A stretch of DNA of 58,666 nt from Acidobacteriota bacterium (GCA_027314025.1 DAHVCP010000034.1:1-58666); one strand, 5' to 3'. Counted from the first letter of the stretch, positions 8,228 through 17,756 are shown. Notes: a model not told the origin generated them from the letters alone. Made by a program: numbers and translations.

Positions 8228-9411
8228 CGGCGGTGGGGGGAAGACCCGTTAAGCTTCTTCGTATAGGCGGCGCGCTGGGCAGCCTGGATGGCCGCGGAGC
8301 GGTGCATCTCCCGGCGCGCGGCTGCTGTCTGGCCGAGGGCAGCGTAGGCGCGGCCGAGCAAGTAGTGATCGCGGGCGTTTTGCGGATCGAGCTGGACGGC
8401 GCGGCGCAGGGCCGGGAGGGCGGCGTGGGGATGGCGCAGGTCCAGGCGTGCCTCGCCCAGCCCGGCCCAGGCGAGGGCGTAATGCGGCGCGAAGCGAGCG
8501 GCGCGCTGGAACCAGGGCAAAGCGGCGCGGGGCTGGCCGCGGCGGACGTCTATTTCGCCGAGGAAGCAGGCGGAGACGGCATCGTTGGGCGATTGGCGAA
8601 CGGCGGCGGCGAATTCCATTTCCGCGGCGGCATTTTGGTTGAGCTTGGCGTAGACCAGGGCCAGGCGGCGATGGCCGCCGGGAAACCGGGGATTGGCGCG
8701 GAGGGCGGCGGTGAATTCCTTGGCCGCTTGCCGCAGGTGAAACGTCCGCTCCGCGGCCAGCCCCATCAGCGTGTGCGCCTCGGCGGATTGCGGCGCGAGG
8801 TGCATGATGCGGGCGAAGGCGCCGATGGCGGCGTGCATTTGCTTCGCCGCGATGTCGGCGCGGGCCAGCGTGTAGAGCAGCCGCAGGTCCTGCGGCCGGA
8901 GGGCGGCGGCGCGGGACAAGGCGCGGGCGGCGGCGGCATTCTGCCCCAGGGCTAGGCGGGACATGCCGATCAGCGCCTGTGCTTGGTAATCCTTGGGACG
9001 CACGGCCCGCAGACGGCGGAGATAGGGCAGGGCGGCGGCGTAGCGATGGGCGCGGAACTCGCAGATAGCGGCGTTGCGTAGGGTGAAGGGGTCGTTCGGG
9101 GCCAGAACCAAGGCGCGGTGGTATTGGGCTAGAGCGGCATCGGTCTTCCCTTCCCGGTCCAGGGCGATGCCGTAGTCATTGAGCAGGCCAACGACCCGGG
9201 GATGGGAACGGAGGGCGCGGCGAAAGGCGGCGGCGGCGGCGGGATAATCCTTGCGCGCCAGGGCCGCGGAGCCGGCGGCGGCGTCGGGGCCTAGGGAGGG
9301 CCCAGGCGGCGCCGGCGTGGGATGAGGCGCCACCGCCCGAGACGCTTGCGCCGCTGCGGGAAGCGCGCAGGCCAGCGCCAGCAGCACAATGGACACGGCG
9401 GGGAGGCGCAT
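8224..9411 (-). CDS. exported TPR protein (395 aa)
   Basis: A signal peptide (MRLPAVSIVLLALACALPAAAQA) and a Pro-rich linker (about residues 28-45) precede around nine TPR units covering residues 47-385. Examples are DYPAAAAAFRRALRSHPR, KTDAALAQYHRALVLAPND and PRAALPWFQRAARFAPHYAL, all with the canonical alanine and proline positions. It is probably a periplasmic scaffold of unknown partner. The C terminus is basic (KKLNGSSPHRR). Its last 4 bases overlap the end of the convergent GT25 gene, so the two transcripts end against each other. Confidence 0.87.
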   Translation of the reverse strand: MRLPAVSIVLLALACALPAAAQASRAVAPHPTPAPPGPSLGPDAAAGSAALARKDYPAAAAAFRRALRSHPRVVGLLNDYGIALDREGKTDAALAQYHRALVLAPNDPFTLRNAAICEFRAHRYAAALPYLRRLRAVRPKDYQAQALIGMSRLALGQNAAAARALSRAAALRPQDLRLLYTLARADIAAKQMHAAIGAFARIMHLAPQSAEAHTLMGLAAERTFHLRQAAKEFTAALRANPRFPGGHRRLALVYAKLNQNAAAEMEFAAAVRQSPNDAVSACFLGEIDVRRGQPRAALPWFQRAARFAPHYALAWAGLGEARLDLRHPHAALPALRRAVQLDPQNARDHYLLGRAYAALGQTAAARREMHRSAAIQAAQRAAYTKKLNGSSPHRR

Positions 9412-9421
9412 GTCTTTAGCG

Positions 9422-9540
9422 TAGCGCCGGCGTAGCCGGCGCGTCGTAGCTTAACCTGGCGGTCTCGCCGTGCAGGAGCGTAGCGCCGGCGTAGCCGGCG
9501 CGTCGTGGCTTAGCCCGGCGGCCTCGCCGCTGTGCAATCG
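9422..9540. repeat. tandem repeat, two units of about 59-60 bp
   Basis: Units 9422-9480 and 9481-9540 both start TAGCGCCGGCGTAGCCGGCG and continue CGTCGT(A/G)GCTTA. Each contains the inverted core GCCGGCGTAGCCGGC. The array lies directly upstream of the start codon of the TPR gene at 9411, so it may carry or disturb that promoter. Bases 9541-9868 contain nothing else that I can support. Confidence 0.8.
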
Positions 9541-9869
9541 AGCAGCCCGGCGGCATGGCCATCCGTGGGTTCTGCACGGCCCGTGGCGCCTGCACGGAGC
9601 AAAGACGTAGCCGCCGGGCGGCCGAGCCGCCTCCTTCCGGACGGCCCGCCGGTGGCGTTCCCGCAATCCGGCTGCGGCATGCCGTAACGGGCGCCCGCTC
9701 GCGCTCCAGGCACGTCAAAGTTGCCCCGACCCGATCGCCGCCGCCGCGGATGCGCATGGGCGGAGCACCGCGGCCAGCGGCGGACGGACCAGCGGAATGT
9801 CACGGCCTTTTCGCGCCCGCTTTACGCACCGTCCCAAGGGCGCGGCCGGCCCGAAGCGGAAGCACCAAG

Positions 9870-9897
9870 AAAAATGGGCCCCGCCGCGGCGGGGCCC
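9870..9897 (-). terminator. intrinsic terminator of the TonB-dependent receptor gene
   Basis: On the minus strand the receptor gene ends at 9924 and is followed by a perfect 22-base palindrome, GGGCCCCGCC/GGCGGGGCCC (9876-9897). After the palindrome the minus strand reads ATTTTT. Stem strength, position and T run fit a rho-independent terminator. Confidence 0.85.
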
Positions 9898-9923
9898 GGA
9901 GGATGCAACCAAGGAATTCGCGC

Positions 9924-12900
9924 CTAGAAGATGAACTTCAAGCCGAATTGGATTTGTCGCGGACCGTAATCCGACGTCAACTGACCGAAGTTGGTCGTGC
10001 CTAGGGTCGTACTGACCCCGGTGAAGTTCACATGGTTGAACGCGTTGAAGAACTCGGCGCGGAACTGGGCGTGCAAGCCCTCGCTGACGCTAAAGTTCTT
10101 CATCAGCGCCATATCCCAGTTGTCCATGCCCGGGCCCAGCACAATGCCGTTGCCGGCGGTGCCCCAATGGCCAATGGCAGTTTGGAAAGCGGCGGTATTG
10201 AACCACTCGGACTGAAGCTTAGGTCCATTGGGGTTGGTGGTCAGATCCGGCCGCGGTACGTTGCCGGCAAAGTCAATGCCGACGCCGCCGGGTGCCGTAC
10301 CCGCTGGGCAGGCGGCGCCGCCCGGCACGTAGTCGTTGCAGTTGAACGGATCGGTGAACTGGCTAATGGTCAGCGGCACGCCGCTTTCCAGAGTGGTGAT
10401 TCCGCTCCACTCCCAGCCGCCGAAGGCGTTGCGGGCCCAGCCGGTCATGCCGAAGCTCGGCAAATCGTAGACATAGCTCAGGACAAAGACCTGCGGGCGG
10501 TTGAAGCCGACCGGGCCGTAGTCCATACCGTAGTTGTAGGTGTTGAGCACGGTGTTAAAGCGGTCCGCGGAACTGTAGCTGAGGTCCTTGGACCAGGTAT
10601 ACGCGGCGTCCAAAGTGAGGGCGCCGACTTGGTGCTTCACCGACACCTGGAGCGAGTTGTAATTCGAAATCGCCGCAGGGTTGCGGGTAGTGATGGCGGA
10701 GTAGCCCAGGTACGGGCGCAGAGCCGTGGTCTCCGGGCAGCCGGCGCTGCCGCCGGCCACACAGCCGGTCAGCCCGTAGATGGTGCTCACGGGGATTTGA
10801 TTGAGGTCCTCCTCCAGCAGGAGGTTGCTGGCGTGGTTGCCGACGTAGGCGACTTGCACGCGGGTATTGTTAGTGAACTCGTGCTCCAGCGACAAGCTCC
10901 AGTCCTGGACGCGCGGCGTGGCATAGGCCGGGTTGCCCGTCGCCGTCAGTGAGCGCGGGGTGAGGCCGACCTGGAGGCTGCCACCGTTCGGATTGTCGAA
11001 GAGGTTGTAGGGCGTGGACTGGCTGGTGGTGATGTTCACGAAATTCAGGAACGGGGGATTCGAGAACTCATTTTCTTCCCAAATACCATCCAGCGTGCGG
11101 TCGAAATACAGGCCCCAGCCGCCGCGAATGGCGGTGGTGCCGTGGCCGAACGGATCCCAGGAGAAGCCGAGGCGGGGAGCAAAATCCGCCGTGTTGTTGG
11201 GATTGACGTTGGCGCCGAAGGGCGAATTGACGTTGGCGATGATGATGCCGTTGGTGTAGTTCGCCGGCGTCACGCCGCCGGGAGCGAACGAACCGTTGCT
11301 TTCGATCGTCGGCGCGGCCGCGGGGCTAAAGGCGGCGGGATCGAAGTTGTTCAGAATGCCGGTCGAATCGTAGGGCGTCGGCAGGTATTGATAGCGGATG
11401 CCCAGGTTGACCGTCAACGTCGGCGTGACCTTCCAGTCGTCCTCCACGTAAGCGCCGAAGTTCGCGAAGTGCAGGTCGGGCACGATGTCCCGGCTGGCGG
11501 CGCTGAAGCCGCTGGCGTAGCCGAGCAGGAAGTTGGCGAGCCCGGGGTTGCCGTATTCGTCCACGAAGTTCAACTGGCCGGCGACATTGTTGTCGGCGTT
11601 CTCCGTCTTGGTCATGGATTGGAGGCTGACGCCGGTGCTGATGGTCTGGTTGCCGTGCGTCCAGCTCAGGTTGTCGTAGGCCTGCTTGTCAATGTTGCGC
11701 TCGTGATAGGGAGCGCTGGGCAGGCCGACGCCGTTGATCTGCGAGACGCTGATGCCGGGAATCCGGTTGTAAGGATCCTGAAACGGGAAGTTGGCGGTGG
11801 ACAGGCCGCTAAAGCCGCTGGCGTTGCCGCCGATGCCGGTGATCACGCTGTTGATGGCGCCCCAGCTGTAATTGAACGCCGCCTCGTTGACCAAGTTCGG
11901 CGTCATCTCGATGGTGGCGTGCAGAACCAGGTTGCGTCCAGGCGCATCGGTGGCGGTGGGATACACGCCTGGCAGGTTGCTGCCGTTGAACAAGCCGCCC
12001 GGCTCAGTGGTGGGAATGTTGTCGCCCATGTAGCGGGCGAACAACTGGATGTTCTGGCCAACGTTCTGGTCGAGGCGCACCAAATCCTCCCGCGTGTTGT
12101 TTGTCGCCGGGAGGTTGATGGTGTAGGGATAGCAGGACACTTCGGGGTGGCCGTTGGAGATGCAGGCGCCCGGCGTCGGGGTCAGCTTGGAGTAGATGTT
12201 CTTGACGTACGCCGCGGAGTTGGAGCTGAAGCAGTTGGGGTTGATCTGGTTGCCGGTGATGCAGCCGGCGGGCGCGGACGCGGCGTTCAGCGTGACCGGG
12301 GCTTGATTGCCCTGCTGGTCGGTGTAGTAAAGGCCGTTGAAGTTGCCGTTCAGGACCTGGGGATTGGGCAGGGCGTATTCATAGGTGGACGGCGTGCTTT
12401 CCCGCCGCCATTCCTCGGACCAGAAGAAGAAGGTCTTGTTCTTGATGATCGGTCCGCCGACGGTGAAGCCGAAGTCGTTGTAGTGCTCGATGCCGCGGGC
12501 TTGGCCGGAGGCGTTGGCGAAGTAGTCGTTGGCGTTCAGGCTGTTGTTGCGGACGAATTCATACGCGTCGCCGTGGAACTGGTTGGTGCCGCTCTTGGTG
12601 ACGACGTTGATCTGGCCGCCGCCGCTGCGGCCGTATTTGGCGCTGTAGCCGCTGCCGGCGATGCTGAACTCCTGGAGGGCGTCCACGCTAGGGACGTTCA
12701 GGATGGTGGAGTTGGAGCCGGTGTCGTTGATGTCGGCGCCGTCCACGGTCCAATTGTTCATGGTCGGGCGGAGGCCGTTCACCGCCACATCGGTGGTGTT
12801 GGCCATGCCGAAGCCGACGGTCATGCCCAGGTTGGACGAGACGCCGGGCTGGAGGGCGACCAACTGCTCGAAGTTGCGGTTGTCGAGTTCCAGCTGGCGG

Positions 12901-13322
12901 ATCTGGTGGCCGCTGACGGTGGAGATTTGCGCGCCAGTTTCCAATTGCACCGGGGCGGTGGTGGTGCTGACCTCGACGGTTTGGGTGATGGCGCCGGTCT
13001 TCAAGGCCACCGGCAGGCCGAACTGCTGGCCGACTTGCAGCGTGACGTTCTTGGTGCGGAACGTCTGGAAGCCGGCTTTCTTCACGGTGACCGTGTAGAC
13101 GCCGGGAGCCAGGTTGCTGACCGTGTAGGCGCCTTGCGCCCCGGTGGTGACCGTGCGCAGACTGCCGTTGGCGTTGTTGAGCACCGTGACCGTGGCGCCG
13201 GGCACGACCGCTCCCGAGGGATCCTTGACCGTGCCACTGAGCGTGGCGTTGATGTTTTGGGCGAAGATCAGGCAGCTCAGGGCCAGCACGGCCCCGGCAC
13301 ACATCAAGATTCGCTTGCGCAT
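9924..13322 (-). CDS. Oar-like TonB-dependent receptor with carboxypeptidase-regulatory domain (1132 aa)
   Basis: An outer-membrane receptor of the large type abundant in Acidobacteria. Residues 1-22 are a signal peptide (MRKRILMCAGAVLALSCLIFA). Residues 25-105 form a CarboxypepD_reg/Ig-like domain (ATLSGTVKDPSGAVVPGATV, GVYTVTVKKAGFQTF). About 120-240 is the plug (RQLELDNRNFEQLVALQPGV, then YSAKYGRSGGGQINVVTKSG), and the rest is a long beta-barrel ending QFGLKFIF, with the terminal Phe needed for Bam recognition. A good AGGAG site precedes the ATG and an intrinsic terminator follows, so it looks monocistronic. Substrate is unknown; relatives are tied to uptake of complex carbohydrates, peptides or siderophores. 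No TonB, ExbB or ExbD gene is adjacent. Confidence 0.95.
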   Translation of the reverse strand: MRKRILMCAGAVLALSCLIFAQNINATLSGTVKDPSGAVVPGATVTVLNNANGSLRTVTTGAQGAYTVSNLAPGVYTVTVKKAGFQTFRTKNVTLQVGQQFGLPVALKTGAITQTVEVSTTTAPVQLETGAQISTVSGHQIRQLELDNRNFEQLVALQPGVSSNLGMTVGFGMANTTDVAVNGLRPTMNNWTVDGADINDTGSNSTILNVPSVDALQEFSIAGSGYSAKYGRSGGGQINVVTKSGTNQFHGDAYEFVRNNSLNANDYFANASGQARGIEHYNDFGFTVGGPIIKNKTFFFWSEEWRRESTPSTYEYALPNPQVLNGNFNGLYYTDQQGNQAPVTLNAASAPAGCITGNQINPNCFSSNSAAYVKNIYSKLTPTPGACISNGHPEVSCYPYTINLPATNNTREDLVRLDQNVGQNIQLFARYMGDNIPTTEPGGLFNGSNLPGVYPTATDAPGRNLVLHATIEMTPNLVNEAAFNYSWGAINSVITGIGGNASGFSGLSTANFPFQDPYNRIPGISVSQINGVGLPSAPYHERNIDKQAYDNLSWTHGNQTISTGVSLQSMTKTENADNNVAGQLNFVDEYGNPGLANFLLGYASGFSAASRDIVPDLHFANFGAYVEDDWKVTPTLTVNLGIRYQYLPTPYDSTGILNNFDPAAFSPAAAPTIESNGSFAPGGVTPANYTNGIIIANVNSPFGANVNPNNTADFAPRLGFSWDPFGHGTTAIRGGWGLYFDRTLDGIWEENEFSNPPFLNFVNITTSQSTPYNLFDNPNGGSLQVGLTPRSLTATGNPAYATPRVQDWSLSLEHEFTNNTRVQVAYVGNHASNLLLEEDLNQIPVSTIYGLTGCVAGGSAGCPETTALRPYLGYSAITTRNPAAISNYNSLQVSVKHQVGALTLDAAYTWSKDLSYSSADRFNTVLNTYNYGMDYGPVGFNRPQVFVLSYVYDLPSFGMTGWARNAFGGWEWSGITTLESGVPLTISQFTDPFNCNDYVPGGAACPAGTAPGGVGIDFAGNVPRPDLTTNPNGPKLQSEWFNTAAFQTAIGHWGTAGNGIVLGPGMDNWDMALMKNFSVSEGLHAQFRAEFFNAFNHVNFTGVSTTLGTTNFGQLTSDYGPRQIQFGLKFIF

Positions 13323-13539
13323 ATTGGGGAAACTCTCTCCTGCGGCTACCGCCGAAAAGGAAACTGCAAAGTTATCCCCGGAACGCTCTTGGTATCCACA
13401 CCTTGACCGCGCCGGGGGAAATTCGAATGCAGCTAGTGTAAACGCCCCAGCATTTCTGTATCCGTGCTGCCTAACACATCCCGGCGGTAATAATGCGGGT
13501 TATCCGTGCGGCAACACACAGCCACGCCGCCAGTCGCTT

Positions 13540-13860
13540 CGAGAGCGCATTGATACGCGCGGGCCCCGGTCCCGCCGCAGGCGGGGCGGCCGGCATTTCC
13601 AACGGGCCGGGCGGAGCCCCGCTTATGCGCCCAGCTGGGCCGGGGACCCGCGGGCCCAGCCCGGCTGTTGCTTGGCGGGGCGCAGCCCCGCTTACGCTTC
13701 GCTGGGGCCCGCGCCGATTCCCCTGCTGAGGCGAACCGCGGCGCTCCTTTGCGCGCCCTAGGCGCCCAGAGAGTTCCGCAGCCTTCCCGTGCCTGCTTTG
13801 CCCCCCGGGCAAAAGGCGCAGCCCCCGCGAGGGTGGGCACCGCCATCCCGCATTGGGCGC
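13540..13860 (+). repeat. dispersed GC-rich intergenic repeat, copy A
   Basis: One of at least five relatives in this window (others near 31540, 48584, 51115 and 58571). Shared landmarks in order are GGAGCCCCGCTTATGCGCCC, GCTGGGCCGGGGACCC, GCGCCCTAGGCGC, GAGAGT, CCTTCCCGTGCCTGC and AAAGGCGCAGCCCCCGCGAG. It fills most of the 545-base space between the receptor promoter and the secreted protein gene at 13868. Open frames inside it have no coding signature. Confidence 0.75.
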
Positions 13861-13867
13861 GGGACGC

Positions 13868-14746
13868 TTAGCGCGCCGCAGGCACGGCATCATCGCCGGC
13901 AAGGATCGGGCCGCGCGAGGCGAGGATGATGGCCGTGGCGGAAAGGGGCTCGACGCGGATGATGACGGCGCTGCCCAGGACGTCGGCGGGCTCGGGAATG
14001 GCGCGCAGCGCGCCGAGATTGAGGCCGGGCTCGGGATGCGTGCTCGACCGGGTCATGCCCTCGGACTCCGTCTTGAACTGCCAATTGCTGGGGCTGTTGC
14101 GGCGGCGGAATAACGTCCACACCTGCCCGACACGCGCGCCAGTCGCGGCGCCGCCGGTCAAATAGATCTCATCGTTCGGGCCCAAGATGCCGGCCATGTC
14201 GCGGCCCATCGCGACCAGTTGCGCCCTCCCGCGCACCGGAGCACGCCAGGCGGCGCGGGTAATGCGCGGACGGACGGGGTTGGGATTGGCGCGCCAGGCC
14301 AGCGCGAAATCGCCGACCTGGGCGGGCTGGCAGGAGAAGGTCATGCGCGCCAGGGCGATGCCCCGGCGGTTGACGCGCAGGATCTTGGCGCGCCCCACGG
14401 TCTGAAAGAAAGCGCCCATGCGGCTGAGGATCCCGATCTGGCCGGGAAACTGCTCCGCCTCGTGGCCCACGCTGGCGACGCGCATCAGGCGAACGGAATC
14501 GCCGCGATGGAAGTCTCCCGCGTGATTGAGATACAGCACGTCACCGGACGTGAACAGTGACATCTGCATGCCGCCGCGGGCGCCGATCAACCGCGCCACA
14601 TGGGGATAGCGCTGCGGGCTGAAATAGTTGCTACAGGAGATTTGGCTGGTCGCAAAGTGGTGCGAGGGGACCGTCTGCGCGGCGACCGGACGGATCGCCA
14701 GGGCAAACCCGGCGACAACAAGTAAGTATTTGATTTTGCAGGACAT
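13868..14746 (-). CDS. secreted hypothetical protein with two similar beta-rich halves (292 aa)
   Basis: A signal peptide (MSCKIKYLLVVAGFALAIRPVAA) begins at the ATG at 14746, which has GAGG upstream. The mature protein seems to hold two related modules. Each has a line like GDVLYLNHAGDFHRGDSVRL or EIYLTGGAATGARVGQVWTL, then a run ending in ALARM or ATAIILASRGPILAGDD. This pattern (function-unknown barrel with GxxVG and GD near the end) is common in exported proteins that carry LysM or sit near the cell wall, but no LysM is present here. I cannot name the family. It is divergent from the aroDE gene and isolated by the repeat on the other side. Confidence 0.7.
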   Translation of the reverse strand: MSCKIKYLLVVAGFALAIRPVAAQTVPSHHFATSQISCSNYFSPQRYPHVARLIGARGGMQMSLFTSGDVLYLNHAGDFHRGDSVRLMRVASVGHEAEQFPGQIGILSRMGAFFQTVGRAKILRVNRRGIALARMTFSCQPAQVGDFALAWRANPNPVRPRITRAAWRAPVRGRAQLVAMGRDMAGILGPNDEIYLTGGAATGARVGQVWTLFRRRNSPSNWQFKTESEGMTRSSTHPEPGLNLGALRAIPEPADVLGSAVIIRVEPLSATAIILASRGPILAGDDAVPAAR

Positions 14747-14831
14747 AGGGTAGACCTCGCGAATCGGGCAGGAATCCGGGCTGGGGAGCCCCTTCCCTCC
14801 ATGCCGCGCCCTCGGTATGATGCCTTAGCTT

Positions 14832-16373
14832 ATGGCTCTCCTCGCCACAGTCTCCAGCAATCCGGTTCCCAACCGGGTACTGCCTGAGCATTTGCCGCGG
14901 TTGTGCGTGCCCATCTCCACCCCGCAGGCCGGGGAGATGATCGCGCTGGCGGAGCGGGCCGCGCGTTCTAACTCCTTTCTGGAGTTTCGTTTAGATCGGC
15001 TCAGTCAGCCGGCGGCGGCACTGCCGAAACTGCGGGAGTTCCTGGCCGCGCGGCCGGAGTTGATCGCCTTGGCGACCTGCCGCAAAAAGCAGTCGGGTGG
15101 GTATTTCCGCGGCTCGGTTGAGGCGGAATGCGCCATTTTGGCCAAGGCCGCGCACGCCGGCTGCCAATGGGTGGATCTGTCGCTGGAAAGCGCGGAACGG
15201 GCCGGAATGGCGGCGCTGAAGCAACTGCGGGCCCGCGCCGGCCTCATGATCTCCTATCACGACTACGGTGCGACCCGGCACCTGGCGGCGGTGGAACGCC
15301 GCTTGCGGTCGCTGCCGGCGGATATCTATAAGGGAGTCTGGCAAGCCAAGCGCCTGGAAGACAACGTGAAAGTGCTGCGCTGGGGCGCGGCTCTGCCCGC
15401 CCCGCGCGTGGCGTTCTGCATGGGCGAAGCGGGGCAGCCGAGCCGCATTCTCGCGCTGCAAGCGGGCAGCCCGTTCACCTATGCGGCGGTGATGGAAGGC
15501 GCGGAGACCGCCGACGGACAGTTTGACGTGGCCGCGCTGCAACGGATCTACCGCATCGAGGAAATCAACCGCGCCACGCGGGTCTACGGCGTGACCGGAC
15601 ATCCGGTGGCGCACAGTTTGTCGCCGCTGATGCTGAATACCGCCTTCCGCCGCGCCAGCGTCAACGCGGTCTACGTGCCCTTGCCCGCGCGGCATGCCGA
15701 GGAAGCCTTGGCCCTGGCGGCGGAGTTGCCGCTGGGGGGATTTAGCATCACGCTGCCCTACAAGACCGCCCTGCTCCGCTCGCTGGACGGCGTGGACGCG
15801 CTGGCGCGGCAGGTGGGAGCCATTAACACCGTGGTGCGCAGCGCCGGCAAGTTCTACGGCTATAACACCGACGTGGCCGGCATTCTTGGGCCGCTGGAAA
15901 ACCGGACCGCGCTGGAACGAAAGAAGGTGCTGGTCTTGGGCGCCGGCGGCGCCGCGCGGGCGGCGGTGTTTGGGCTGCGTTCGCGGGGCGCCGACGTCCA
16001 CATCTGCAATCGCACGCCGGCGCGGGCGCGGCAACTGGCCCGGGCGGCGGGCGCCAAGACGATCTTGCGCCGGGAGCTGGCGAAGACGGACTTCGACATT
16101 TTGGTGAATGCCACGCCGGTTGGCCTGTTTCCGAAGGTGCGGCAGTCGCCGCTGGCGGCGGAGGAAATCCGCGCGGGCATCGTCTTTGATTTGGTCTATA
16201 ACCCGCTCGAGACCGAGCTCTTGCGGCGCGCGCGGGAGCGCGGAGCGCAGGTCATCACCGGGCTGGAGATGTTCGTGGCGCAAGGCGCGGAGCAATTCGA
16301 GATCTGGACCGGCAAACCGGCGCCGCGGCAGGAAATGTACCACGCCGTCCTCTCGGAATTGCAGTCCCGTTGA
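14832..16373 (+). CDS. aroDE: fused type I 3-dehydroquinate dehydratase / shikimate dehydrogenase
   Basis: One 513-residue chain carries two successive shikimate-pathway enzymes. Residues about 20-240 are type I 3-dehydroquinate dehydratase: the catalytic His lies in MISYHDYG (near 143) and the Schiff-base Lys in DIYKGVWQA (near 167). Residues about 252-513 are NADP-dependent shikimate dehydrogenase: substrate motif GHPVAHSLSPLM, catalytic Lys in SITLPYKTALL (near 311), NTVV and YNTDVAGI, nucleotide loop VLGAGGAARA followed by NRTPARA. Together they convert 3-dehydroquinate to shikimate on the way to chorismate. This fusion order is known in plants, chlamydiae and some bacteria. The gene converges on era. 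Confidence 0.96.
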   Translation: MALLATVSSNPVPNRVLPEHLPRLCVPISTPQAGEMIALAERAARSNSFLEFRLDRLSQPAAALPKLREFLAARPELIALATCRKKQSGGYFRGSVEAECAILAKAAHAGCQWVDLSLESAERAGMAALKQLRARAGLMISYHDYGATRHLAAVERRLRSLPADIYKGVWQAKRLEDNVKVLRWGAALPAPRVAFCMGEAGQPSRILALQAGSPFTYAAVMEGAETADGQFDVAALQRIYRIEEINRATRVYGVTGHPVAHSLSPLMLNTAFRRASVNAVYVPLPARHAEEALALAAELPLGGFSITLPYKTALLRSLDGVDALARQVGAINTVVRSAGKFYGYNTDVAGILGPLENRTALERKKVLVLGAGGAARAAVFGLRSRGADVHICNRTPARARQLARAAGAKTILRRELAKTDFDILVNATPVGLFPKVRQSPLAAEEIRAGIVFDLVYNPLETELLRRARERGAQVITGLEMFVAQGAEQFEIWTGKPAPRQEMYHAVLSELQSR

Positions 16374-16380
16374 GGACCCC

Positions 16381-16450
16381 GGCGTGGCTCCCGGAGCCAA
16401 CGCCGCGACGCCGCGAACGGCGTGCAGGCTAAAGCCCGCACCGCTCGCCG
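16381..16450. terminator. two hairpins between the converging aroDE and era genes
   Basis: 16381-16404 folds as GGCGT-GGCTC...GAGCC-ACGCC, with one bulged base. 16431-16450 pairs GTGCAGGCT with AGCCCGCAC around AA, related to the palindrome at 5281. Neither is followed by a T run, so termination here is only plausible from position. Confidence 0.4.
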
Positions 16451-16470
16451 CGCCGGCCGCACCGCTGGCG

Positions 16471-17535
16471 TCAGGATTCCCCGCGCCAATCGAGGCGGCG
16501 CAGAAACGCCGCATCGGCGCGCCAGCGGGGCCGGACTTCCACCCGCAGGCCGAGGAACAGCCGCGGCCCCAGATGGGGCAGCTCCCGCTCAATCTCCGCG
16601 CGGGCGGCGGCGCCGATTTGCCGGATCATTTCGCCACGGCGGCCGATGAGAATGGCCTTTTGCCCTTCCCGCTCGCAATACAGCACCGCCTCGATGCGGG
16701 CGCGGGGCCCGGGTTCAAACCGTTCGATGGCGACGGCCAAGGCGTGCGGCACTTCCTCCCGGGTCAGGCGCAACGCTTGCTCGCGGATCAACTCGGCGGC
16801 GAAGAATTCCTCCGGCTGGTCGCTGCTCTGTTGCGGAGGAAAATACGCCGGCCCCGAGGGCAGCAGGCGCAGAATCTCCTCCACCAAAACTCCGAGTTGC
16901 TCCCCGCTGCGGGCGGAGATGGGAACGATGGCGGCATAGCGCTTCTGCTGGCGGTAGCGCTCCAGCAGCGGCAACAAGGCCCGCTTGTCGGCGAGGCGGT
17001 CAATCTTGTTCAGCACCAGGATGACCGGCGGCGCGCCGCCGCCGGAGGCCGCACCTTCGCCGCTTCCCGCTTCCCGGTCCGCGTCCAGCATCTGCGCGGC
17101 GTAGGCATCTTCCGCGCCGGGAGCACGGGTCACATCCACGATCAGCAGCGTAAGATCCCGGCCCTCCAGCGCCTGGCGCGCCTGGCGGAGCATTTCGCGG
17201 TTCATCGGCGTCGCCGAGCGGTGCAGCCCGGGCGTGTCCACGAAGACGATCTGGCCGCGCGGGCGGGCGCCGGGCGGGGTGTTGTATATGCCCAGCAGGT
17301 GCGTGCGGGTGGTCTGCGGATGGGGACTGACGATGGCGACCTTGCGCCCCAACAACGCATTGAGCAAGGTGCTCTTGCCGACGTTGGGACGCCCTAATAG
17401 AACGACAAATCCAGAACGGAGCTTCGCGGGACGAGCCAAGCTCCAGTATGGGCCAGGCGGCCTCGTCCCCGGGACGGCAGGAGCTGGAGCGGCGTAACCC
17501 GCCAACAGCACCTGCGCCAGGATGGTGCGCGCCAT
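16471..17535 (-). CDS. era: GTPase Era
   Basis: A ribosome-assembly GTPase with all five G motifs: GRPNVGKS (G1), the T of QTTRTHLLG (G2), DTPGL (G3), NKID (G4) and SARSG (G5). The C-terminal KH RNA-binding domain is present (EAVLYCEREGQKAILIGRRG, then IGAAARAEIERELP), which in the family binds the 3' end of 16S rRNA. Two oddities: a Gly/Ala-rich insertion before the NKID strand (around ADREAGSGEGAASGGG), and an N-terminal extension of about 40 residues before the usual LRSGFVVLLGRPNVG. The ATG at 17535 has no good ribosome binding site, so the true start may be internal and non-ATG. Confidence 0.93.
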   Translation of the reverse strand: MARTILAQVLLAGYAAPAPAVPGTRPPGPYWSLARPAKLRSGFVVLLGRPNVGKSTLLNALLGRKVAIVSPHPQTTRTHLLGIYNTPPGARPRGQIVFVDTPGLHRSATPMNREMLRQARQALEGRDLTLLIVDVTRAPGAEDAYAAQMLDADREAGSGEGAASGGGAPPVILVLNKIDRLADKRALLPLLERYRQQKRYAAIVPISARSGEQLGVLVEEILRLLPSGPAYFPPQQSSDQPEEFFAAELIREQALRLTREEVPHALAVAIERFEPGPRARIEAVLYCEREGQKAILIGRRGEMIRQIGAAARAEIERELPHLGPRLFLGLRVEVRPRWRADAAFLRRLDWRGES

Positions 17536-17585
17536 GCCCGCTTCGGACAGGCCGCAGGGCCATTTCGCACGGCCAGTTTCGCGAC

Positions 17586-17756
17586 GTGGAGCGGGGCAAC
17601 CGGTTGCCGCTGCGTGCGGCCGAGTCCCCGCTCAATGCCAGCCGGCGGCGGCCGGTCGCCCTGGGGTTTTCCATTGGCGGACTGATCATCGCCGGCGCCA
17701 TTCTCGCGGCTCTAATCGCCCAACTGCTGGTGGATGCCCTGTGGCTGCGGCCATAG
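17586..17756 (+). CDS. possible small single-helix membrane protein (56 aa)
   Basis: From a GTG at 17586 the frame encodes a short basic head (ERGNRLPLRAAESPLNASRR) and one strong hydrophobic helix (ALGFSIGGLIIAGAILAALI), ending VDALWLRP. The helix and tail look like a real protein, but there is no clear Shine-Dalgarno and the start is uncertain. It precedes two other small membrane genes on the same strand. Function unknown. Confidence 0.35.
   Translation: MERGNRLPLRAAESPLNASRRRPVALGFSIGGLIIAGAILAALIAQLLVDALWLRP

Noticed and set aside
11142-13406. Very long open frame (about 750 codons) on the plus strand
   Set aside because: It lies antisense to the TonB-dependent receptor and encodes low-complexity Val/Ala/Gly/Asp sequence. 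This is a shadow frame from high GC codon use.
13540-13860. IS element
   Set aside because: No transposase frame and no clear terminal inverted repeats or target duplication in any of the copies; it is kept as a repeat of unknown type.
14991-16592. 533-codon open frame on the minus strand
   Set aside because: It is antisense to aroDE, rich in Arg/Gln/His and without domains. It is a shadow of a confident gene.
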